From: an uncultured Eubacteriales bacterium
GTDB taxonomy: Bacteria; Bacillota; Clostridia; UMGS1883; UMGS1540
Assembly: GCA_900552775.1 (NCBI GenBank)
Contig: USAP01000035.1
Span: 1-12,176 of the forward strand
Direction of reading: 5' to 3'
DNA: 12,176 bases
The notes under the pieces are model-generated. The model was given only the letters and a program-made list of their open reading frames with translations. It had not been told where the DNA came from and did not search any database. Shown here one piece after another: positions 7,688 to 12,176 of this stretch; within the stretch, counting starts at the first letter, position 1, and each line of letters starts with the position of its first letter. A program made the translations under genes and the position numbers.

Positions 7688-7703
7688 AACCGCTTTCGCG
7701 GTT
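7688..7703. repeat. small hairpin AACCGC/GCGGTT
   Basis: A 6-bp perfect stem (7688-7693 with 7698-7703) around a TTTC tetraloop follows directly after the terminator. It lacks a T-run, so it is noted only as a structure. Between 7704 and 7742 nothing is seen. Confidence 0.35.
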
Positions 7704-7742
7704 GTTGATTCTGTATATTAATTTACTGCTTTCAATATTATA

Positions 7743-7770
7743 TCGTAGGGGCGATTCACGAATCGCCCGT
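7743..7770 (+). repeat. palindromic intergenic repeat, copy 1
   Basis: This 28-bp unit begins TCGTAGG and ends CCCGT. Its arms GGGCGATT (7749-7756) and AATCGCCC (7761-7768) pair perfectly around a CACG loop. A run of seven T's follows (7770-7776). It is the first of three related units in this gene-free stretch. Confidence 0.75.
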
Positions 7771-7788
7771 TTTTTTCCGCAACACCAA

Positions 7789-7816
7789 ACGGACAATTCG
7801 TGAATTGTCCCTACGA
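7789..7816 (-). repeat. palindromic intergenic repeat, copy 2 (inverted)
   Basis: Read on the minus strand this is the same 28-bp unit as copy 1, with the same TCGTAGG end, the same CACG loop and the same CCGT end. The arms are GGACAATT and AATTGTCC. It differs from copy 1 at four bases only, and these make two paired changes that keep the stem whole. Confidence 0.75.
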
Positions 7817-7870
7817 ATAAAACTGCATGCAAGCAGAAAAATCGGAACGGAGCGCAGCTTGTCCCGACGC

Positions 7871-7899
7871 CGTAGGGGCGACCCCCAGTGGTCGCCCGT
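7871..7899 (+). repeat. palindromic intergenic repeat, copy 3
   Basis: The unit begins CGTAGG and ends CCCGT. Its arms GGGCGACC (7876-7883) and GGTCGCCC (7890-7897) pair around a 6-nt loop. Downstream flanks of copies 1 and 3 also look alike (CCCGTTT, then TTCCGC and CCAAA), so the repeated element is longer than the stem. The 7817-7870 stretch between copies 2 and 3 holds nothing I recognise. Confidence 0.7.
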
Positions 7900-7941
7900 T
7901 TGTGTTCCGCCCCAAATGACCGTGAAAAATATGTGTTCCGC

Positions 7942-8619
7942 TCACTCCATTTCCTCGCGCAGCCTTGCCATAATTTTCTTCTCGAGCCGCGAAACATACA
8001 CCTGGTTTCTGCCTATAATACGCGCGGTTTCGCTTTGCGTTTTGTCGCGGAAAAATCTGTAATAAATCAGAAGGCGTGCTTCACCGCTTTCTTTTTTTAT
8101 TGCCTCAAAAAGTGAGATTCGCCGCGCAAGCATTTCTTCGTCATCTGTATTAAGGGCGATTTTGTCAAGCAGCGGCATGTCCTCGGCAGCTTCTTCGTAA
8201 ATCGACCGGGGAGGGCACGTTGCGGCAAGAGACGCGGTGAGCTCCTCGGTAGGGATTCCGCTTTCTTTTGAAAGCTCGGAAAGAGTTGGTTCGCGCCCCA
8301 GTTTTTCGCGCAGCTGTCCGGCGCATATTCCGGCATGCACGGCATTTTCCTTAAGCTTTCGGCTTACCTTTATAATGCCGTCATCACGCAGAAAACGGCG
8401 TATTTCACCCATTATGAGCGGCACGGCATATGTAGAAAAGCACAGACCGCGGCTCTTGTCAAAGCGCTTTGCGGCTTTTATAAGACCTATTGCGCCTATC
8501 TGGCACAGGTCATCATATTCGGCGCCTCTTCCGCGGAATCTTCGCGCGGAGGAATGCACAAGCCCGAAATTTTCAAGAATAAGCCTTTGTGTATCATCTG
8601 TCAGCGTGTTTTGCATCAT
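7942..8619 (-). CDS. sigF: forespore sigma factor SigF (SpoIIAC)
   Basis: A sigma-70 family factor of the sporulation group, 225 residues. Region 2 spans about 17-82 with YDDLCQIGAIGLIKAAKRFD (35-54) for core binding and FSTYAVPLIMGEIRRFLRD (61-79) for -10 recognition. Region 3 covers about 88-135. Region 4.2 is the helix-turn-helix in TQSETARIIGRNQVYVSRLEKKI (194-216). Alone the sequence could be SigF or SigG, but its place as third gene after spoIIAA and spoIIAB makes SigF the clear choice. In the known system it is held inactive by SpoIIAB and freed in the forespore after asymmetric division. Its ATG overlaps the spoIIAB stop by 4 bp. Confidence 0.95.
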   Translation of the reverse strand: MMQNTLTDDTQRLILENFGLVHSSARRFRGRGAEYDDLCQIGAIGLIKAAKRFDKSRGLCFSTYAVPLIMGEIRRFLRDDGIIKVSRKLKENAVHAGICAGQLREKLGREPTLSELSKESGIPTEELTASLAATCPPRSIYEEAAEDMPLLDKIALNTDDEEMLARRISLFEAIKKESGEARLLIYYRFFRDKTQSETARIIGRNQVYVSRLEKKIMARLREEME

Positions 8620-9026
8620 AATTTTTTTGTCATTACAACGGTTGTGCCGCGGCGCGGCGCCGATGTTACCGACAGCGTGTCCATAAATGTTTCCATAACC
8701 GTAAAACCCATGCCGCTGCGCTCGGAATCGGGTTTTGAAGTGTAAAGCGGCGTCATGGCGCGCTCCACGTCCTCGATGCCGCGGCCGCTGTCCGAGACGG
8801 TGAAGGTTACAAGCCTTTCGTTTACGGAAATCTCCATCGTGACAATGCCGTCCGTGCCTTCATAGCCGTGTATTATGGCGTTTGTGACGGCTTCGCTCAC
8901 TGCGGTTTTAATGTCTGCGATGTCCGAAACGGCGGGGTCTAAGTATGACACGAATGCCGCCGCCGTCATTCTTGCAAAGCTTTCGTTTACAGAATGTGAC
9001 GAAAATTCTATTCTTGTTTTGTTCAT
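8616..9026 (-). CDS. spoIIAB: anti-sigma F factor and serine kinase SpoIIAB
   Basis: A GHKL-type ATP-binding protein of 136 residues that sequesters SigF and phosphorylates SpoIIAA. The N-box is SEAVTNAIIHGY (44-55) with Glu45 and Asn49 expected to hold Mg-ATP. The G1 box is DSGRGI (79-84), and a G2-type lid with SGMGFTVM lies at 104-111. Length and motifs are as in the Bacillus protein. It overlaps spoIIAA by 4 bp at its start and sigF by 4 bp at its end, so the three proteins are probably made in a fixed ratio. Confidence 0.96.
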   Translation of the reverse strand: MNKTRIEFSSHSVNESFARMTAAAFVSYLDPAVSDIADIKTAVSEAVTNAIIHGYEGTDGIVTMEISVNERLVTFTVSDSGRGIEDVERAMTPLYTSKPDSERSGMGFTVMETFMDTLSVTSAPRRGTTVVMTKKL

Positions 9027-9364
9027 TTTGCGGCACCTCCCAAAGCTTCGTCAAGATTTTTGCAAAGCGGAATAATTTTGTTCATGCCGGCAAGCGTAAG
9101 CAGACGGCGCGTGTGGCCAGACGGTGCGGAAACAAAGGTTTTTCCGCCTGTTGCAAGCACGTTTTTGTATCTGCCTATTATGATTCCGAGGCCGGCGCTG
9201 TCCATAAATTTCAGCTTTTTCAGGTCAAAAATAAGATTTTTTGCATCGGAGCCGAAAAATGCGCGGTCGATTTCCTCGCGTATGTTTCCGGCGTTGTGGT
9301 GATCGAGTTCACCTTCGAGGGACACAATGAGAGTTTGTCCCGTTTTTTTAAATAAAATATGCAT
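9023..9364 (-). CDS. spoIIAA: anti-anti-sigma factor SpoIIAA
   Basis: A STAS-domain protein of 113 residues. When unphosphorylated it binds SpoIIAB and releases SigF; SpoIIAB phosphorylates it at a serine, here Ser56 in FMDSAGLGI, and SpoIIE (not in this window) would reverse that. I chose the ATG at 9362-9364 because AGAGGAG (9375-9381) lies 7 bases before it and the protein then starts like the family (MHILFKKTGQTLIVSLEGELD). The frame stays open to 9484, but those 40 extra codons have no matching start signal. Confidence 0.94.
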   Translation of the reverse strand: MHILFKKTGQTLIVSLEGELDHHNAGNIREEIDRAFFGSDAKNLIFDLKKLKFMDSAGLGIIIGRYKNVLATGGKTFVSAPSGHTRRLLTLAGMNKIIPLCKNLDEALGGAAK

Positions 9365-9374
9365 GATATCACTC

Positions 9375-9381
9375 CTCTTAA
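9375..9381 (-). promoter_or_regulatory. Shine-Dalgarno of spoIIAA
   Basis: AGAGGAG on the minus strand ends 10 bases before the A of the ATG at 9364 when counted to its last G, with GGAG in the usual window. It fixes the spoIIAA start at 9364 rather than at the upstream in-frame ATG codons. Confidence 0.7.
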
Positions 9382-9385
9382 ATTT

Positions 9386-9415
9386 ATATTTGACATGCCG
9401 AAACCCCCTTCCTTT
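9386..9415 (-). promoter_or_regulatory. candidate sigma-H promoter of the spoIIA operon
   Basis: On the minus strand AAAGGAAGG (9415-9407), 12 bases and GTCAAATAT (9394-9386) match the sigma-H patterns RNAGGAWWW and RNNGAATWW except at two -35 bases and one -10 base. spoIIA is sigma-H dependent in Bacillus. The -10 lacks the usual GAAT guanine, so this is tentative. Confidence 0.35.
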
Positions 9416-9433
9416 GGCGAAAAACTTCTGTTT

Positions 9434-9441
9434 TTGTCGAT
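9434..9441. promoter_or_regulatory. candidate Spo0A box
   Basis: TTGTCGAT differs from the 0A box TTGTCGAA at one base. It lies about 20 bp upstream of the candidate sigma-H -35 element, where phosphorylated Spo0A activates spoIIA in Bacillus. A single short match in AT-rich DNA is weak evidence. Confidence 0.3.
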
Positions 9442-9526
9442 TAGGTAAAAAATAGAAAACATGCATAATAATTATGTAAACCAATTATGTTTTTTCAAAA
9501 AAATAATTCACAATAAAACCAAAATG

Positions 9527-9623
9527 TTTTCCACATAAAAAATGCCCTAAAAAGCAGTTTTACACACAGTTATCCACACAATCCACATATATAACGGGGC
9601 TTTTTCGGCCGATATGTGGATAA
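9527..9623. promoter_or_regulatory. DnaA-box cluster upstream of spoIIA
   Basis: Four 9-mers fit the DnaA-box pattern TTWTNCACA within 97 bp: TTTTCCACA (9527-9535), TTTTACACA (9558-9566), the perfect TTATCCACA (9570-9578), and a second perfect TTATCCACA on the minus strand (9623-9615). A degenerate CAATCCACA (9579-9587) abuts the first perfect box. ATCCACATAT (9581-9590) and ATATGTGGAT (9612-9621) also form a 10-bp inverted repeat. The surroundings are AT-rich and gene-free (9365-9907). DnaA binding is a fair inference from site number and quality; whether it controls spoIIA, the LCP gene or replication is unknown. Confidence 0.6.
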
Positions 9624-9730
9624 CTTCAAAACGCGTTTTTAAGGCAAAAAACAGGTTTACAAAATACATATACAAATTTGAAAAATTTATAAATCCGTGT
9701 TTCATCTTTTTTACATGTTTCAAAAAAAAC

Positions 9731-9759
9731 TTGACTGTAAAGACAATTTGTGCTAAAAT
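9731..9759 (+). promoter_or_regulatory. sigma-A promoter of the LCP gene, extended -10
   Basis: TTGACT (9731-9736), 17 bases and TAAAAT (9754-9759) are preceded by TG at 9751-9752, an extended -10. Transcription should start near 9766, leaving an untranslated leader of about 140 nt. Confidence 0.75.
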
Positions 9760-9834
9760 GATATTCGGTGAAATGTGAAAATATTCGCATTTGCCGATAC
9801 TTTGCGAAAAATTCGGATAAACACTGTATAAAGC

Positions 9835-9888
9835 GGAATGATTAATAAGTTCGGAAACGGGTAAAATTATATCCGAAGAGATCATTCC
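9835..9888 (+). promoter_or_regulatory. structured 5' leader of the LCP gene
   Basis: GGAATGAT (9835-9842) can pair with ATCATTCC (9881-9888), and inside it TTCGGA (9850-9855) with TCCGAA (9872-9877). This gives a two-part stem-loop ending just before the Shine-Dalgarno GAAAGGA (9894-9900). AATAAG (9844-9849) could instead pair with CTTATT (9888-9893). I match it to no known riboswitch. Confidence 0.4.
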
Positions 9889-9907
9889 TTATTGAAAGGA
9901 TAAAAAA

Positions 9908-10789
9908 ATGAATACAAAAAAATATGTGACGATTGTTCTTGCGGCGCTTTTGGTGTTCGCGGCGGCTTTCGGCGGAATTTATGCGGCAAGAATAATGGTG
10001 AAACCCTTTGAGGCGGGTCAGCACGGCGACGCGGTGCACCCGGTTGTGGGAGGAAAAATCCGTTTTCTTGTTGTCGGAACGGACAGAGTTGCGGTTAACA
10101 CGGACACGATTTTGGTTGCAAGCGCAAACCTTGAAACGGGGCATATAAGCGTTATGTCGGTGCCGCGCGACACGCGCGTTACCGTAAACGGCAGCACAAT
10201 GAAGATAAACGCGGTTTACGGATATGCGCGGGCAAAGGGCATAAACGATGAAGAGCTTTTAATTGACACCGTCACGGACGTTACGGGAATAGATATAAAT
10301 TACTACGCCATAATAAACACCGAGGCGTTCAAAGACATTGTTGATACGCTGGGCGGTGTGGAATACGACGTTCCGAGAGATTATGACTATGACGATCCGT
10401 ATCAGGATCTGCACATCCACATAAAGAAGGGCAAGCAGGTCTTAAACGGAACTGATGCCGAGGGTCTTGTAAGATTCCGCCACGACTATGCAAGAGCAGA
10501 TCTTGAAAGGGTGGAGGTTCAGCAGTCATTCATATCGGAGCTTATAAAACAGAAGCTCAACGCAAAGTATATTACAAAGATTCCGAAAATTTACAACAAG
10601 GTCAGCAAAAACGTTGTCAGCAACATAAAGGTGGACGATATTATAGACTGCGCAAAGGCGCTTTCGAAGGCGGAAAGCAACCCCATCGAAACGTTCACGC
10701 TGCCGAGCTCTCCGAAGTATATAAACAACACTTCTTATGTAATTGTAGATAAAGAAGCAACCGCGGAGCTTGTTGCTGAAAAATTTTGA
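9908..10789 (+). CDS. LytR-CpsA-Psr (LCP) family cell-wall glycopolymer ligase
   Basis: LCP enzymes move glycopolymers from a lipid carrier to peptidoglycan outside the membrane. This 293-residue protein has a short cytoplasmic start, one membrane anchor at about 7-26, and the LCP domain from about 50. Motifs are FLVVGTD (53-59), NTDTILVAS (64-72), SVPRDTRV (84-91), KINAVYGYA (99-107), GGVEYDVP (149-156), and the Arg/Asp-rich RFRHDYARADLERVEVQQ (189-206). Most family members have an Arg two residues before the second metal Asp (RSDT or RTDT); here that residue is Asn64, and the loop before it is short. The gene has its own promoter and leader, and no terminator is obvious after it. Confidence 0.9.
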   Translation: MNTKKYVTIVLAALLVFAAAFGGIYAARIMVKPFEAGQHGDAVHPVVGGKIRFLVVGTDRVAVNTDTILVASANLETGHISVMSVPRDTRVTVNGSTMKINAVYGYARAKGINDEELLIDTVTDVTGIDINYYAIINTEAFKDIVDTLGGVEYDVPRDYDYDDPYQDLHIHIKKGKQVLNGTDAEGLVRFRHDYARADLERVEVQQSFISELIKQKLNAKYITKIPKIYNKVSKNVVSNIKVDDIIDCAKALSKAESNPIETFTLPSSPKYINNTSYVIVDKEATAELVAEKF

Positions 10790-10827
10790 TTATATTGTCT
10801 AAATTTTTATTTAATGGGCAAAAGGAC

Positions 10828-10856
10828 TTGACAAAAAATTATCAAAGATGTATAAT
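10828..10856 (+). promoter_or_regulatory. perfect-consensus sigma-A promoter
   Basis: TTGACA (10828-10833), exactly 17 bases and TATAAT (10851-10856) match both boxes perfectly, the best promoter in the window. Transcription would start near 10863 with a leader of about 80 nt. It should drive the membrane protein and the cyclophilin. Confidence 0.82.
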
Positions 10857-10944
10857 TACTACGGTTTACAGGGACAGTATATAAATTGTCTTTAAGACAC
10901 GGATGCCCCTTGGTTTTCAGATTCTATTACACAAAGGAGAAATT

Positions 10945-11502
10945 ATGCAGGGGTTATCTTATGTTTTGAGCGCGCTCGGATTGATTTCCATGATCTGCGC
11001 CTCGATGATTAAAGGCACAAAATTCAGCATCGTTCTGTTTTTGGTTTTCTGCGGAAACATGCTTGTCGCTACGAGTTATCTTATAGGCGGCGCGGGAATA
11101 AACGGTGCGGCTGCCTGCTATTTCGGCGGAATACAGACGCTTATAAACTATTTCTACAGCTCGAGGAACATACCGTTGCCGCGGTGGCTGATTGCTTTTT
11201 ACGCGGGATTTACGATTGTTCTTAACATTTTTGTTGCCGGCGGCATTTCACTGCTCGGTCTGCTTGTTATAGTGGCGTCTTTGATATTTATCGTTTGCGT
11301 GTGCCAGAAAAACGGCACGGCATACCGCTTTTGGACGCTGATTAACATGCTGCTCTGGTGCATTTACGATATTCTGTCGGGCTCATACAGCGTGCTTGTG
11401 GCACATGTGCCGCAGCTTATATTTGTAATAGCCGGCATTCTGATTTACGACAGACAGGCGTATGCTGAAAAGTTTTCACGCCTCAGCAAAAAAACATCTT
11501 AA
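10945..11502 (+). CDS. multi-pass membrane protein, possibly YgjV-like
   Basis: A very hydrophobic protein of 185 residues with about six membrane spans, for example around 2-18, 25-45, 52-68, 80-97, 98-116 and 128-165. The general pattern (small residues, NYFYSSRN in a loop, late W-x-x-Y in LLWCIYDILSGSY) resembles the YgjV group of bacterial inner-membrane proteins of unknown function, but this is from memory of the family and not firm. I start at the ATG at 10945 because AAAGGAG sits 5-6 bases before it. The in-frame ATG at 10903 lacks a ribosome site and would add 14 non-membrane residues. No catalytic motif is visible. It is followed after 30 bp by the cyclophilin gene. Confidence 0.7.
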   Translation: MQGLSYVLSALGLISMICASMIKGTKFSIVLFLVFCGNMLVATSYLIGGAGINGAAACYFGGIQTLINYFYSSRNIPLPRWLIAFYAGFTIVLNIFVAGGISLLGLLVIVASLIFIVCVCQKNGTAYRFWTLINMLLWCIYDILSGSYSVLVAHVPQLIFVIAGILIYDRQAYAEKFSRLSKKTS

Positions 11503-11532
11503 AAATAAATTATTTTAAGAAGGAGACAAGCA

Positions 11533-11583
11533 ATGAAAAAGTTTTTAGCGGTTATGATTGTGCGTTTATGGTTTGTACATTAA
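11533..11583 (+). pseudogene. broken signal-peptide start of the cyclophilin lipoprotein
   Basis: A strong AAGGAG (11519-11524) precedes ATG 11533, which reads MKKFLAVMIVRLWFVH and then stops. The first ten residues are a typical lipoprotein signal start. If one base is added near 11560 the frame continues as FMVCTLITACG and joins the downstream cyclophilin, with an ITAC lipobox. So this is the 5' end of the next gene, cut off by a one-base deletion or by a sequencing error. Confidence 0.7.
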
Positions 11584-12167
11584 TAACGGCATGCGGTGAC
11601 AAAACGGAGAAAACTCCCGAAAACACTGCGGCGCCGGAGGCTTCGGCCGATATAACTCAGAAAGAGGAGAATAAGATAATGGTTGAGATTACTATGAAAG
11701 ACGGCGGCAAAATGCAGCTTGAGCTTTATCCCGATGTTGCGCCCGCCACGGTTGAAAACTTTGTAAAACTTGTAAACGACGGGTTTTATGACGGACTCAC
11801 ATTCCACAGAATTATAAAAGGCTTTATGATTCAGGGCGGCGACCCGGAGGGCACCGGCATGGGCGGATCCAAAGACACGATAAAGGGCGAATTTAAGCAA
11901 AACGGTGTTCAGAATGATTTGAAGCACACGCGCGGCGTAATTTCCATGGCGCGTTCGCAGAATCCGAACAGCGCAAGCTCGCAGTTCTTTATAATGCATG
12001 ACGACGCACCCTATCTTGACGGACAGTATGCGGCTTTCGGCAAAATGGTTTCGGGCTTTGAAGAGCTTGACAAACTTGCGGAAACGCCCGTACAGGACGG
12101 AAACGGCACAGTTGCAAAAGGCGATCAGCCGCAGATTGAAACAATAAAGATTATCGATAATAATTAA
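11568..12167 (+). CDS. cyclophilin-type peptidyl-prolyl cis-trans isomerase, frameshifted lipoprotein
   Basis: It speeds cis-trans isomerisation of proline bonds during folding. The cyclophilin domain shows ELYPDVAPATVENF, then FHRIIKGFMIQGGDPEGTG with the catalytic Arg, then NSASSQFFIMHDD, and LDGQYAAFG. Ahead of it lies VCTLITAC, a lipobox, and a Thr/Glu/Ala-rich linker, as in a membrane-anchored extracellular lipoprotein. The ATG at 11568 has no ribosome site and falls in mid signal peptide, because the natural start (11533) is one frame away. A second in-frame ATG at 11679 has GGAG at 11666-11669, 9 bases before it. It gives a complete 162-residue domain starting MVEITMKDGGKM, like stand-alone cytosolic cyclophilins. 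Function as an enzyme is sure; its true start and location are not. Confidence 0.88.
   Translation: MVCTLITACGDKTEKTPENTAAPEASADITQKEENKIMVEITMKDGGKMQLELYPDVAPATVENFVKLVNDGFYDGLTFHRIIKGFMIQGGDPEGTGMGGSKDTIKGEFKQNGVQNDLKHTRGVISMARSQNPNSASSQFFIMHDDAPYLDGQYAAFGKMVSGFEELDKLAETPVQDGNGTVAKGDQPQIETIKIIDNN
11666..11681 (+). promoter_or_regulatory. internal Shine-Dalgarno and start in the cyclophilin gene
   Basis: GGAG (11666-11669, within AGAGGAG) is 9 bases before ATG 11679. Starting here yields the whole isomerase domain without lipobox or linker, so a cytosolic form could be made whether or not the upstream frame is intact. Confidence 0.45.
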
Positions 12168-12176
12168 ATTTATTAT

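Noticed and set aside
7743..7899. CRISPR array
   Set aside because: Only three units, one of them inverted, unequal spacing (18 and 54 bp), and substitutions that track the stem; no cas gene is present.
7686..7997. 103-codon minus-strand frame over the intergenic repeats
   Set aside because: It runs through all three palindromic repeats and into the end of sigF, with composition unlike a protein.
9365..9484. N-terminal extension of spoIIAA by 40 codons
   Set aside because: The frame is open, but the added peptide is unlike the family, the upstream ATG has no ribosome site, and AGAGGAG correctly serves the ATG at 9364.
9365..9907. Chromosomal origin of replication (oriC) from the DnaA boxes and AT-rich DNA
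   Set aside because: No dnaA, dnaN, rpmH, rnpA or other origin-linked gene is nearby, no DnaA-trio run was seen, and strand skew cannot be measured here. A regulatory or titrating cluster is the more modest reading.
10903..10944. Earlier start for the membrane protein
   Set aside because: No Shine-Dalgarno stands before 10903, while AAAGGAG fits the ATG at 10945 exactly.
11536..11547. Programmed -1 frameshift at GAAAAAG or GTTTTTA in the cyclophilin leader
   Set aside because: Neither is a full slippery heptamer, no downstream stimulator is clear, and slipping there would read FSGYDCAF, which breaks the hydrophobic signal peptide. A one-base loss near 11560 explains the data better.

Overview
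The window looks like chromosomal DNA from an endospore-forming member of the class Clostridia (Firmicutes). Three things point there: a complete spoIIAA-spoIIAB-sigF sporulation cassette, a ThiI without a rhodanese domain next to its own cysteine desulfurase (the Gram-positive arrangement), and sigma-A promoters with AG-rich Shine-Dalgarno sites. Genus cannot be read from the sequence. Almost all the DNA is coding; no tRNA, rRNA, CRISPR array, insertion sequence or phage gene was seen.

Left part (49-7539). A minus-strand QueG-like double [4Fe-4S] protein is divergent from a long plus-strand operon. Both are read from near-consensus promoters whose -35 boxes lie back to back, 5 bp apart. The operon runs: a small basic protein of unknown function, a NifS/IscS-type cysteine desulfurase, thiI, pncC (CinA C-terminal type), an alpha/beta-hydrolase, a ParC/GyrA-like topoisomerase subunit, and bioY. 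Gaps are tens of bases or less, and several junctions are ATGA-type overlaps. The first three genes form a plausible tRNA 4-thiouridine unit: the desulfurase takes sulfur from cysteine and ThiI places it in tRNA. The genes behind them look like housekeeping passengers.

Middle (7540-7941). About 400 bp without a gene separates bioY from the convergent sporulation operon. It holds a bidirectional terminator, other hairpins, a 20-nt perfect palindrome, and three copies of a palindromic repeat. The 8-bp stem of that repeat is kept by paired substitutions.

Sporulation block (7942-9364, minus strand). spoIIAA, spoIIAB and sigF overlap by 4 bp at each junction. They encode the anti-anti-sigma factor, the anti-sigma kinase and the forespore sigma factor. 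Upstream lie a candidate sigma-H promoter, a candidate Spo0A box and, 160-260 bp from the spoIIAA start, a tight cluster of DnaA boxes.

Right part (9908-12167, plus strand). An LCP-family cell-wall ligase gene has a strong promoter and a structured leader. It is followed by a perfect-consensus promoter driving a multi-pass membrane protein (possibly YgjV-like) and a cyclophilin. The cyclophilin's lipoprotein signal peptide is split by a one-base frameshift, and a well-placed internal start could still make the enzyme in the cytoplasm.

No wholly new multi-gene system was found. The observations most worth following are the DnaA-box cluster next to spoIIA, the covarying repeat family, the cyclophilin frameshift, and the non-serine quinolone-determining position in the topoisomerase.
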